From an uncultured Lachnospira sp. (GTDB lineage Bacteria > Bacillota > Clostridia > Lachnospirales > Lachnospiraceae), in NCBI GenBank assembly GCA_934343805.1, contig CAKRIN010000002.1, positions 111,204 through 175,203 of the forward strand: 64,000 bases of DNA, read 5' to 3'. Below are positions 44,911-53,583 of this stretch, piece by piece; positions within the stretch are counted from its first letter, which is position 1, and every line of letters starts with the position of its first letter. The notes beneath the pieces are model-generated. The model was not told where the DNA came from. It did not search any database and saw nothing but the letters and a program-made list of their open reading frames with translations. Position numbers and translations under genes: made by a program.

Positions 44911-46680
44911 TTAATGACCTTCATACATGTGTATAGCTTTATTTCCATAATATGAAGCATACTTAAACCACAAATATGTAAACATCCCTATATCATGCCC
45001 TGTGCTTTCCATATAAATAGCCCACGAAAAATAAAAGTATGAAGATATTGCAATGTATCCATAATAATGACGCATTTCCTCTTTAGTCATTTCCCTCTGG
45101 AAATACATCTCAAGAATTTTATCTATCTGTTCATAAGTATAGTCATTATTAATAATAAAAGATGCAATATCCGAAGCCGGATCATTATCTCCTGCATATT
45201 CCCAATCTATAAGATAAACAGCATTCTTTCCCATTAATAAGTTATTTGAACACGCGTCATTGTGGCACATTTCAAACTCAACGCCATCTTTTTGAACCAT
45301 TTCATAAAGCGTTTCTATATTCTGTCTTAATTCTACAAAATGCTCATATGCATTATAATAATCAGTTGAGATTTTATTTTGGATTTCCCTGGCCCTGTCA
45401 ATCATATTAAAATCCCAGCCAAGCTTATGCTTAGGACCTGAGTGCATATTTCTTATAAATTCTACTCCCTTTGCAACATCTTCCTCATCATTATAATCGA
45501 ATGGGACATTCTCAAGAAATTTGCATATTTTCCATCCTTTATCCGGATCACACGCAACCAACGAAGGATCTAAGCCTATTTCCTTAGCCTTAACCTGTGC
45601 TGCTGCCTCGTGATGTCTATTAATAATATTGCCAGTTCCGCTTCCAGGGTATCTGTATATATATTTCTCGCCTTTACACTCAAAACTGAATATAGTATTT
45701 GTAAGCCCTCTTTTTATCTGATGAACATTGACTACATCATCATCCGTACAATGCAATGCATTACTAATATTAGTCAATATATTCTCTCCCATATTCTGTA
45801 TAAATTTCTCATCAAACTTTTTAATATCTGCGACTGTATCAAATTCAAGAAAAGCATTCTGCTGATACTGTTTAACATAAATATCAAGATCTGATAAATG
45901 TCTTATATAGAAATCATCTATTTTCATATCATATATACTTGGATATTCATATTCTTTTTCCATAAGTGACACAAATTTTTCAGCAGTATTTTTATCAAAA
46001 TACATTTCTCCCATCTGATACCAGCAGTTGGAATCACCTATATAATACTGTCTTATAAGTCCATTTTTATCAAATTTCAAAATATATTCATCAATATAAT
46101 CCTTTGAATACATTGCTGCAAAATATGATTGATATACATACTGTTCATAGCCATTCACATTAAGATAATTATCAGAATAACATATATAACTATTTCCAAA
46201 ATACTGCTTAGCTGCGTATACTGATGAAAGATTATTTTTCTGTGTATATTCTGAGTTTATTACTATCTTTATTCCGTATTTCTCTTCAAGATAAAAGAAT
46301 AATTCTTTCTTATATCCCACAACAACATATATGTCTTTTATTCCTTTTTCCAACAGCTGCTTAATCTGTCTTTCTATAAGGACTTCACATTTTATTGTGA
46401 ATAATCCCTTTGGTTTTTCATATGATAACGGAGCACATCTTGATGCAAACCCTGCTGCAAGAATAATAGCATTGTTAACTTTGTATGGTTCTAGTGCTGC
46501 TATTCCATTCTCTGTTACATCTGTTTGATTATCTCCTATATATCCATTCTTTTTTAATAGTGCAATTAAATTATTAGTTTTCCCCAATGACATATTGATT
46601 GCCTTTGACGTTTCACGTTGCGTTGAACCCGGATTTTTTAATAAATAGTATAATACATCAAATTCATCCTTAGTTAACAT
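44911..46680 (-). CDS. HTH-LicC-LicA trifunctional fusion, copy 2
   Basis: 589 aa with the same three parts as the copy at 14280. Residues 1-70: winged helix (STQRETSKAINMSLGKTNNL looks like a recognition helix). Residues 72 to about 305: LicC (IILAAGFASRCAPLSYEKPK). Residues about 310-589: LicA-type kinase (YRYPGSGTGNIINRHHE, CHNDACSNNLL, VYLIDWEYAGDNDPASDIA). In the Brenner-type motif the usual HGD is HND, which keeps the catalytic Asp. First gene of its operon, GAAGGAG site; the shared dyad lies 35-71 bases upstream. Predicted to turn an imported amino alcohol into its CDP form. Confidence 0.87.
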   Translation of the reverse strand: MLTKDEFDVLYYLLKNPGSTQRETSKAINMSLGKTNNLIALLKKNGYIGDNQTDVTENGIAALEPYKVNNAIILAAGFASRCAPLSYEKPKGLFTIKCEVLIERQIKQLLEKGIKDIYVVVGYKKELFFYLEEKYGIKIVINSEYTQKNNLSSVYAAKQYFGNSYICYSDNYLNVNGYEQYVYQSYFAAMYSKDYIDEYILKFDKNGLIRQYYIGDSNCWYQMGEMYFDKNTAEKFVSLMEKEYEYPSIYDMKIDDFYIRHLSDLDIYVKQYQQNAFLEFDTVADIKKFDEKFIQNMGENILTNISNALHCTDDDVVNVHQIKRGLTNTIFSFECKGEKYIYRYPGSGTGNIINRHHEAAAQVKAKEIGLDPSLVACDPDKGWKICKFLENVPFDYNDEEDVAKGVEFIRNMHSGPKHKLGWDFNMIDRAREIQNKISTDYYNAYEHFVELRQNIETLYEMVQKDGVEFEMCHNDACSNNLLMGKNAVYLIDWEYAGDNDPASDIASFIINNDYTYEQIDKILEMYFQREMTKEEMRHYYGYIAISSYFYFSWAIYMESTGHDIGMFTYLWFKYASYYGNKAIHMYEGH

Positions 46681-46714
46681 TCTGTCTCCTTCTCTTTTAT
46701 AAAAATATTATTAT

Positions 46715-46751
46715 TGTTCATTAATTCACACATTTTTCACAATTATGAACA
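46715..46751 (-). promoter_or_regulatory. TGTTCAT-N23-ATGAACA operator candidate, copy 2
   Basis: TGTTCAT at 46715-46721 and ATGAACA at 46745-46751 with 23 bp between. The arms extend to TGTTCATTAATT and AATTATGAACA. Same half-sites and spacer as at 20107-20143 ahead of the other LicC operon. The centre-to-centre distance of 30 bp is close to three helical turns. Confidence 0.65.
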
Positions 46752-46804
46752 TTATTATTATGTTATTACTGACATATTACGTCAACTATTTTATATCATT
46801 TTAC

Positions 46805-48061
46805 TCATTTATCTTTCCTGCACACAAACACGCCCGCTTCTTTAGTTATTCTGAATGGCTTATTAAGCTTCTTCTCAACATATTTCTTAAAATCCGCATA
46901 TTTATCAACAAGATACTCTTTCTGATTACCATGGCATGATAATATATAATCAACCAGAGGCTCTGCTTCGTCTACCAGAAGTGCATCATCATATATGCGT
47001 TTGTCCACTTCTTTAAAATGTGTTTTTAATATCTGCCCTCCATTATCAAGTCCGAATATTTCAAACAGTTTATCTGCTTCCAGTGCTATTCTTTTATCAT
47101 ATCCTTCTACAAGCCTGCCTATTTCCTGCATATGACGGCTCCCATATGTACTGCAAACTAACATTCCGCCCGGCTTGAGCACTCTGTTTATCTCAGCTAA
47201 TGCCTTATGCACATCCTCACAATAAAATAATACATGGTCAGCTATGACAAGATCATATGTCTCATCCTTTGCCCCCGTCTTTTCACATGAAGCCTCACGG
47301 AACTTAAACACAACATCTATATCCCTGTCCTTCCAGCTGTCAGTTGCAGCCTTAACATTTCTTCTTGCGTCACTTATCATTCCTTCTGATATGTCAGTCA
47401 GCTCTATCGTAGTTATCTTTCGTCTTTTCCCCGCAAGATATGCATCACGTCTTCCTGTCATGGCAAGCTTTCCAATATTATCCACCCATAGTGTGCCATC
47501 TCCACATCCAACTTCTAATACTTTCATTCCTTTTTGTATATCACACTGGTCATACACCCACGCAAACCACCCCTGCTTATTAACTGAGAACTTATTATGA
47601 AGATTAATTCTTGCCGATATATTTCCTGCATTAAGATACTGACTTCTCATACTGTCCTCCATATTGGTAAGATGTATGATCTCAAGCATATTGCTCCAGT
47701 CAATTCCATTTCCTTCTTTAATAGACTCCTCTGTTTCTTCTATTGCCTTGCATACAAGCTGCATTTGTGCAATCTTATCCTGAATCATACGTTTCTGCAG
47801 CTCCAGTGAATTCTTAAGCACATGATAGTCAGAATCTCCAATTGTCATATTTCTGATTTCATCTAATGAAAATCCGAGATATTTTAGCAATAATATCTGC
47901 TGAAGCCTTGTAAAATCCGAGTCTGTATAGAATCTTACCCCCTCCTCTGTAAGAAGTGATGGTTTTAAAATATTCTGCTGGTCATAATATCTTATGGTTC
48001 TCACTGACACATTTGCCTTTTTCGCAAACTCTCCTGAAGAGTAATATCCGTCCTTATGCAT
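46805..48061 (-). CDS. MerR-family regulator fused to SAM-dependent methyltransferase
   Basis: 418 aa from ATG 48061 (AGGTGG site); a longer open frame to 48124 has no ribosome site. Residues 5-75 are a MerR HTH (SGEFAKKANVSVRTIRYYDQ), about 80-130 the MerR dimerisation helix, and about 175-330 a class-I methyltransferase (VLEVGCGDGTLW; VLKPGGMLVCSTYG). The C-terminal ~80 residues are helical. MerR proteins usually sense a ligand through the C-terminal domain; here that domain is an enzyme, so the substrate may be the signal. Divergent from rfbA across 171 bases; it may control rfb or itself. Confidence 0.88.
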   Translation of the reverse strand: MHKDGYYSSGEFAKKANVSVRTIRYYDQQNILKPSLLTEEGVRFYTDSDFTRLQQILLLKYLGFSLDEIRNMTIGDSDYHVLKNSLELQKRMIQDKIAQMQLVCKAIEETEESIKEGNGIDWSNMLEIIHLTNMEDSMRSQYLNAGNISARINLHNKFSVNKQGWFAWVYDQCDIQKGMKVLEVGCGDGTLWVDNIGKLAMTGRRDAYLAGKRRKITTIELTDISEGMISDARRNVKAATDSWKDRDIDVVFKFREASCEKTGAKDETYDLVIADHVLFYCEDVHKALAEINRVLKPGGMLVCSTYGSRHMQEIGRLVEGYDKRIALEADKLFEIFGLDNGGQILKTHFKEVDKRIYDDALLVDEAEPLVDYILSCHGNQKEYLVDKYADFKKYVEKKLNKPFRITKEAGVFVCRKDK

Positions 48062-48157
48062 AAAATTCCACCTTTCCTGCATTTTCTTATATATAAAGTA
48101 TTTAAAATTAAAAATATTTTTCAAAAAACACTTGAAGCTTACGTTGCGTCACCCTTT

Positions 48158-48185
48158 ATTATATACTTGACTTAAAAAATGTCTA
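48158..48185 (-). promoter_or_regulatory. Promoter of the MerR-methyltransferase gene, within the divergent region
   Basis: Minus strand: TAGACA (48180-48185), 16 bp, TATAAT (48158-48163). The same stretch carries TTGACT on the plus strand (48167-48172), a possible -35 of rfbA whose -10 is unclear. TTGAC...GTCTA forms an imperfect dyad that a MerR protein could bind. Confidence 0.45.
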
Positions 48186-48232
48186 CTTGAAAATTAACAT
48201 AACATTTTTCTTCGAAAAACAAGGAGGATTAT

Positions 48233-49132
48233 ATGAAAGGTATTATTTTAGCTGGTGGTTCTGGCACTCGCCTTTACCCACTCACAATGGTAACTAGTAA
48301 ACAGCTTCTTCCAATCTATGATAAGCCAATGATTTATTACCCACTCTCAGTTCTTATGAGTGCCGGTATCAGAGATATCCTTATTATTTCAACACCTCAG
48401 GATACTCCAAGATTCAAAGAGCTTTTAAAGGACGGAAGCCAGTTCGGTGTTAATCTTACCTACGCTGTACAGCCAAGCCCGGACGGACTTGCACAGGCAT
48501 TTATTATCGGTGAAGAATTCATTGGCAATGACACTGTTGCCATGGTTCTTGGTGATAATATATTTGCTGGACATGGTCTTAAGAAGAGACTTAAGGCAGC
48601 TGTTGAGAATGCTGAATCAGGAAAGGGTGCAACAGTATTTGGTTACTATGTTGATGATCCTGAAAGATTTGGTATCGTCGAATTTAATAATGAAGGAAAG
48701 GCTGTCTCTATTGAAGAAAAGCCAGCACAGCCTAAGAGTAACTACTGTGTAACAGGTCTTTACTTCTACGATAACAAGGTTGTTGAATACGCTAAGAACT
48801 TAAAGCCATCTGCAAGAGGCGAGCTTGAAATCACTGATCTTAACCGTATCTACTTAGAGAAAGGTACTTTAAATGTAGAACTTCTCGGACAGGGATTTAC
48901 ATGGCTTGATACAGGAACACACGAAAGTCTTGTAGAAGCTACTAACTTTGTTAAGACCGTTGAGACTCATCAGCACAGAAAAATTGCGTGTCTTGAGGAA
49001 ATTGCTTACTTAAACGGCTGGATTAACAAAGATGAAGTTCTCAAAGTATATGAGGTATTAAAGAAGAACCAGTATGGTCAGTACTTAAAGGATGTCTTAG
49101 ACGGCAAATATGTCGACAAGCTTCATGAATAA
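48233..49132 (+). CDS. rfbA: Glucose-1-phosphate thymidylyltransferase
   Basis: 299 aa. [35 protein letters not shown] and [10 protein letters not shown] are diagnostic for RmlA/RfbA, the first step of dTDP-L-rhamnose synthesis (dTDP-glucose from glucose-1-phosphate and dTTP). AAGGAGG ribosome site. First gene of a four-gene plus-strand operon facing away from the minus-strand polymer genes. Codon choice is strongly biased toward AAC, TTC, AAG and CTT, unlike the neighbouring genes, consistent with high expression. Confidence 0.97.
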   Translation: MKGIILAGGSGTRLYPLTMVTSKQLLPIYDKPMIYYPLSVLMSAGIRDILIISTPQDTPRFKELLKDGSQFGVNLTYAVQPSPDGLAQAFIIGEEFIGNDTVAMVLGDNIFAGHGLKKRLKAAVENAESGKGATVFGYYVDDPERFGIVEFNNEGKAVSIEEKPAQPKSNYCVTGLYFYDNKVVEYAKNLKPSARGELEITDLNRIYLEKGTLNVELLGQGFTWLDTGTHESLVEATNFVKTVETHQHRKIACLEEIAYLNGWINKDEVLKVYEVLKKNQYGQYLKDVLDGKYVDKLHE

Positions 49133-49197
49133 TTAAGTACATTTTGTTAAAACATTTTTCATATAAGAACACATTTTAAATATTAAGGAGATTAATT

Positions 49198-50217
49198 ATG
49201 ACAATTATCGTTACCGGTGGAGCCGGATTTATCGGAAGTAACTTTATTTTTCACATGTTAAACAAATACCCAGATTACAGAATCATCTGTCTTGACTGCC
49301 TCACATATGCAGGTAATCTTTCTACTCTTGAACCTGTTATGAAGAACCCTAACTTCAGATTTGTTAAGGAAAGTATTACAGACCGTGAAGCTGTTTACAA
49401 GCTTTTCGAAGAAGAGCATCCAGATATGGTTGTAAACTTCGCTGCAGAGTCACACGTTGACCGTTCTATCGAGAACCCAGAAGTTTTCCTTACAACTAAC
49501 ATCCTTGGAACACAGGTTCTTATGGATGCCTGCAGAAAGTATGGTATTCAGAGATACCATCAGGTATCTACTGATGAAGTATACGGCGATCTTCCACTTG
49601 ACAGACCTGACCTTTTCTTCACAGAGGAGACTCCAATCCATACATCAAGCCCATACAGCTCATCAAAGGCTGGCGCAGACTTACTTGTTCTTGCCTACCA
49701 CAGAACTTATGGACTTCCTGTTACTATTTCAAGATGTTCTAACAACTATGGTCCATACCACTTCCCAGAGAAGCTTATCCCTCTTATGATTGCTAACGCT
49801 CTTAACGATAAGCCACTTCCAGTTTATGGCGAAGGTCTTAATGTCCGTGACTGGCTCTATGTTGAGGATCACTGCAAGGCTATCGACCTTATCATCCACA
49901 AGGGACGTGTTGGTGAAGTATACAACGTTGGTGGACACAACGAAAAGAGAAACATTGATATCGTTAAGCTTATCTGCAAGGAACTTGGCAAGCCTGAATC
50001 ACTTATCGTTCATGTAGGTGACAGAAAGGGACATGATATGCGTTACGCTATCGACCCAACTAAGATTCACAATGAATTAGGATGGCTTCCAGAAACTAAG
50101 TTTGAAGATGGTATCAAGAAGACAATTCAGTGGTATCTTGATAACAAGGAATGGTGGGAGACAATCATTTCTGGTGAATATCAGAACTACTATGAGAAAA
50201 TGTATAGCAACCGCTAA
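49198..50217 (+). CDS. rfbB: dTDP-glucose 4,6-dehydratase
   Basis: 339 aa, SDR fold: TGGAGFIGSNF (NAD binding), HVDRSIENP, STDEVYGDL (catalytic Thr-Asp-Glu) and YSSSKAGADLL (Tyr-x3-Lys). Second step of dTDP-rhamnose synthesis. AAGGAG site; 65 bases behind rfbA. Length normal for RmlB. Confidence 0.97.
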   Translation: MTIIVTGGAGFIGSNFIFHMLNKYPDYRIICLDCLTYAGNLSTLEPVMKNPNFRFVKESITDREAVYKLFEEEHPDMVVNFAAESHVDRSIENPEVFLTTNILGTQVLMDACRKYGIQRYHQVSTDEVYGDLPLDRPDLFFTEETPIHTSSPYSSSKAGADLLVLAYHRTYGLPVTISRCSNNYGPYHFPEKLIPLMIANALNDKPLPVYGEGLNVRDWLYVEDHCKAIDLIIHKGRVGEVYNVGGHNEKRNIDIVKLICKELGKPESLIVHVGDRKGHDMRYAIDPTKIHNELGWLPETKFEDGIKKTIQWYLDNKEWWETIISGEYQNYYEKMYSNR

Positions 50218-50260
50218 TTAACACATTTATTCTGTAAGAAGTTCTATAAGGAGATTTGAT

Positions 50261-51178
50261 ATGAAGATATTAGTTACCGGCGTTGGCGGCCAGCTCGGCC
50301 ATGACGTCATGAACGAACTGATAGGCAGAGGTCATACAGGCGTTGGCAGCGACATCGCACCTGAATACTCAGGAATTGCTGATGGCAGCGCTGTCACAGC
50401 AGCCGAATATGTACCTATGGATATAACTGATGCTGCCCAGGTTTCTGAAGTTATCACTAAGGTTTCACCTGATGTCGTAATCCACTGTGCAGCATGGACA
50501 GCCGTTGACGCTGCCGAAGACGATGATAAGAAAGCCAAGGTTAAGGCTATTAATGCAGATGGCACTCAGAATATTGCTAATATCTGCAAGAAGCTTGACT
50601 GCAAAATGGTATACATCAGTACTGATTATGTATTTGACGGACAGGGTGAAACACCTTGGGAACCTGACTGCAAGGACTACAAGCCTCTTAATGTGTATGG
50701 TGAGACTAAGCTTGCCGGAGAACTTGCTGTCTCTAACACTCTTGACAAATATTTCATCGTGCGTATCGCATGGGTATTTGGTGTTAACGGAAAGAACTTT
50801 ATTAAGACTATGCTTAATGTTGGAAAGACTCATGACGAGGTCCGTGTTGTCAATGACCAGATTGGTACTCCAACTTACACTTTAGATCTTGCAAGACTTC
50901 TTGTTGATATGGTCGAAACTGACAAATACGGCTACTACCATGCAACTAATGAAGGTGGTTATATTTCATGGTATGACTTTACCAAGGAAATCTATGCACA
51001 GGCAGGTCTTTCTACTAAGGTTACACCTGTTACCACGGCAGAGTATGGTATTTCCAAGGCAGCAAGACCTTTTAACAGCCGCTTAGACAAGAGCAAGCTT
51101 ACTGCTAGCGGATTCACTCCGCTTCCAACATGGCAGGATGCTCTTCACAGATTCTTAAAAGAAATCGGAGAGATTTAA
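50261..51178 (+). CDS. rfbD: dTDP-4-dehydrorhamnose reductase
   Basis: 305 aa, SDR fold: VTGVGGQLGHDVM (NADPH binding), AAWTAVDAAEDD, STDYVFDGQG and NVYGETKLAGE (Tyr-x3-Lys). Last step of dTDP-L-rhamnose synthesis. AAGGAG site. rfbD precedes rfbC here, giving the order A-B-D-C. Confidence 0.96.
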   Translation: MKILVTGVGGQLGHDVMNELIGRGHTGVGSDIAPEYSGIADGSAVTAAEYVPMDITDAAQVSEVITKVSPDVVIHCAAWTAVDAAEDDDKKAKVKAINADGTQNIANICKKLDCKMVYISTDYVFDGQGETPWEPDCKDYKPLNVYGETKLAGELAVSNTLDKYFIVRIAWVFGVNGKNFIKTMLNVGKTHDEVRVVNDQIGTPTYTLDLARLLVDMVETDKYGYYHATNEGGYISWYDFTKEIYAQAGLSTKVTPVTTAEYGISKAARPFNSRLDKSKLTASGFTPLPTWQDALHRFLKEIGEI

Positions 51179-51281
51179 ACCGGAAAGATTTAATGCAACT
51201 ACCTATGTATTTTATGTGTGATTCACATGGAATTCCTGGGCATTAAATTTTTCATATTATATTATACAAGGAGATTTTATC

Positions 51282-51887
51282 ATGGGACAGATTAAAGTTA
51301 CACCTTGTGACATCAAGGGATTATATATTATTGAGCCTACTGTTCACGGCGATAACCGCGGATATTTTATGGAAACTTACAACCAGAAAGATATGCATGA
51401 AGCTGGTCTTGACATGGTATTTGTGCAGGATAATCAGAGTTGCTCTACTAAGGGCGTTCTTCGTGGACTCCACTTCCAGAAGGAATTTCCTCAGGGCAAG
51501 CTTGTAAGAGTTATCAAAGGCCGTGTATTTGACGTTGCCGTTGATCTTCGTGCAGACAGCGAAACCTATGGCAAATGGTTTGGTGTTGAACTTACTGAGG
51601 ACAATAAGAAACAGTTCTACATCAGCGAAGGATTTGCGCATGGTTTCCTTGTATTAAGTGATGTAGCTGAGTTCTGCTACAAGGTTACTGACTTCTATCA
51701 CCCAGGTGACGAAGGCGGTCTTGCCTGGAACGACCCATCTATTGGTATCAAATGGCCTGAACTTACTGGCGATTACAATGGTACAGCTTCAGGCGATGGC
51801 TATGAATTACTAGATGGAACTAAGCTTAACTTAAGCGATAAAGATAAGCTCTGGGATACGCTTGAGAACACCTTTAAATTTGATTAA
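51282..51887 (+). CDS. rfbC: dTDP-4-dehydrorhamnose 3,5-epimerase
   Basis: 201 aa cupin: EPTVHGDNRGYFMETYN, GVLRGLHFQ (catalytic His), VFDVAVDLR and FAHGFLVLSD. Slightly longer than the ~185-aa norm, with a C-terminal Ser/Asp-rich extension. AAGGAG site; followed by the terminator at 51953-52027. Confidence 0.96.
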   Translation: MGQIKVTPCDIKGLYIIEPTVHGDNRGYFMETYNQKDMHEAGLDMVFVQDNQSCSTKGVLRGLHFQKEFPQGKLVRVIKGRVFDVAVDLRADSETYGKWFGVELTEDNKKQFYISEGFAHGFLVLSDVAEFCYKVTDFYHPGDEGGLAWNDPSIGIKWPELTGDYNGTASGDGYELLDGTKLNLSDKDKLWDTLENTFKFD

Positions 51888-51910
51888 GTATTAATTTATC
51901 AGGGCTTTTA

Positions 51911-51958
51911 AGCTTTAATGACAGCTTTAATGACAGCTTTAATGACAGCTTTAATGAC
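51911..51958 (+). repeat. Four tandem copies of the 12-mer AGCTTTAATGAC
   Basis: Exact units at 51911, 51923, 51935 and 51947. The last copy runs into the 5' arm of the rfb terminator; each unit carries AATGACAGC, close to the true arm AATGACAAGC, so the arm appears to have been duplicated in tandem. Confidence 0.93.
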
Positions 51959-52027
51959 AAGCCGGCTTGAGGATATATAGCCAGGATTCTGGAGATATAT
52001 CAATATATTGCCAGCTTGTCATTTTTT
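51953..52027 (+). terminator. rfb operon terminator with long interior loop
   Basis: AATGACAAGCCGGC (from 51953) pairs with GCCAGCTTGTCATT (52009-52022) with one mismatch, followed by TTTTTT. The 44-base interior contains a minor hairpin (GCCAGGATTCTGG). Confidence 0.75.
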
Positions 52028-52100
52028 GATTTCTGAATTTCTGCTCCCTTATTATATCTTGTTTATTTTTCAGCTCTCCCGCCCTCCTTGTTCCTCTTTT

Positions 52101-52478
52101 TACATACGATTCCTCTCATCATCTGCTTCTTCGTATGCTTTTCCACACCATTCCCTGCCTCTTCCACTCTTCCAGCCCATCCTTTTACGTACGATTCCTC
52201 TCATCATCTGCTTCTTCGTACGCTTTTCCACACCATTTCCTGCACCTACCACTCTTCCCGTCCATCTTTTACGTACGATTCCTCTCATCATCTGCTTCTT
52301 CGTACACTTTTCCACACCATTCCCTGCCCCTACCACTCTTCCGACCCATCTTTTTACGTACGATTCCTCTCATCATCTGCTTCTTCGTACGCTTCCCCGC
52401 ACCATTCTCCGCATCTCCCACTCTTCCTGTTCCTCTTTTACGTACGATTCCTCTCATCCATGATTTCTTCGTATGCCC
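52101..52478. repeat. Tandem array 2: five copies, 84-85 bp period, TACGTAC-N24-CGTACGCTT
   Basis: Cores start at 52101, 52186, 52270, 52355 and 52439 (steps 85, 84, 85, 84). Each has TACGTAC, exactly 24 bases (consensus GATTCCTCTCATCATCTG plus CTTCTT), then CGTACGCTT or a variant. Arms CGTACGA and TCGTACG are inverted repeats; copy 1 has CATACGA paired with TCGTATG, a compensatory double change. Spacers are pyrimidine-rich (TTCCACACCATTCCCTGC). Same architecture as array 1 at 13566-13955 but with different interior sequence. Not coding: the period breaks every frame. The stretch 52028-52536 holds only this array. Confidence 0.92.
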
Positions 52479-52536
52479 TATCAACTTCACACCAACGTTT
52501 CTAATTTTATTTTCTTTAATTTATTTACTAAAAGTA

Positions 52537-52565
52537 TTGCTTTTTATTTTTCAATAGTATATTAT
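52537..52565 (+). promoter_or_regulatory. Promoter of the nuclease-like gene
   Basis: TTGCTT (52537-52542), 17 bp, TATTAT (52560-52565), 24 bases ahead of the ATG. Confidence 0.6.
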
Positions 52566-52589
52566 ATACATAAAAGCAAAGGAGCCGTT

Positions 52590-53444
52590 ATGAATTATAA
52601 AACCATGTATACAACCAACCGGATAATTAATTCCGCCTTTATTTCCCCTGACCAGCTCATTAAGCATATGACACAACGTCAATCGGAGCTGATTTCTCTT
52701 ATTAAATATATAAATCTCCAGCAAAAGGCTGCACCAGCTGGAAGTCTGCGAATCACCAAAAGAGGCAATTCGCATCAGTATTATCATCGTATAGATTCTA
52801 AAGATATATGTGGAACATATATTAGAAAAAGTCATTTGAATCTTGCTAAGGATCTTGCTCAAAAAGACTACAATTCCAGAATTATACATGAAATTAAATC
52901 AGAATTACATGCTATAGATAGCTTTCTTTTGCACTATAATTCCGACAATATCGAACACATATATAACTCCATGACCGAGGCCAGAAAAGGACTTATTAAT
53001 CCTATATTTCTTTCAGATAAAGTGCTTAAGGAAATCTGGGAATCCGTTGAATATGAATCTCTCGATTTTGCAGGAGATGCTCCTGATCTTTACACAGACA
53101 ATGGTGAACTGGTCCGCTCCAAATCAGAAATAATAATTGCTAACAGGCTCCATCATCACAACATCTTATACAAATATGAATTTCCTCTGACATTACCTAA
53201 TGGTATTACCACTCATCCTGACTTTACTTGTCTCAATATTAACACCAGAAGAGAAATTATATGGGAACACTTTGGCATGATGGATGATGAAAACTATTGT
53301 AACAAAACTTTAAAAAAGATAAATGACTATGCCAAGGCTGGTTATGTCCTTGGTGATAATTTTATTGCAACTTTTGAATCTGCATCTGTTCCTATTAATT
53401 CTCACACTATCGAAGCTTCTATCAAGGAATATTTATTAGAGTAA
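52590..53444 (+). CDS. PD-(D/E)XK-like putative nuclease
   Basis: 284 aa from ATG 52590 with an AAAGGAG site. The N-terminal half is helical and basic (SLRITKRGNSHQYYHR). The C-terminal half has RSKSEIIIANRLHHHN, YEFPL, HPDFTCLNI and IIWEHFGMMDDENYC, matching the E...PD...ExH order of a restriction-endonuclease-like fold. Single-gene unit with its own promoter; no methyltransferase or toxin partner is next to it. It sits directly downstream of repeat array 2, so a DNA-processing link is conceivable but unproven. Function unknown. Confidence 0.75.
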   Translation: MNYKTMYTTNRIINSAFISPDQLIKHMTQRQSELISLIKYINLQQKAAPAGSLRITKRGNSHQYYHRIDSKDICGTYIRKSHLNLAKDLAQKDYNSRIIHEIKSELHAIDSFLLHYNSDNIEHIYNSMTEARKGLINPIFLSDKVLKEIWESVEYESLDFAGDAPDLYTDNGELVRSKSEIIIANRLHHHNILYKYEFPLTLPNGITTHPDFTCLNINTRREIIWEHFGMMDDENYCNKTLKKINDYAKAGYVLGDNFIATFESASVPINSHTIEASIKEYLLE

Positions 53445-53583
53445 TTGCTTATTTTAGAATATATTCCTGCTTTGATTCTAAGCTAACATTCCTATTGTTT
53501 TTAGCAAATCTTCATATTGCACCATGATTTTACACAACCAAGATTTCTAGCTTTTGTCCTTTATACTTTTATGTAATTGTAAT

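Noticed and set aside
46805-48124. Longer start of the MerR-methyltransferase at 48124
   Set aside because: The extra 21 residues are not MerR-like, and a good ribosome site precedes the ATG at 48061.
52100-52490. Repeat-containing protein on either strand
   Set aside because: Open frames exist only because the sequence is poor in stops; the 84-85 bp period shifts frame at nearly every copy and no ribosome site or start fits.
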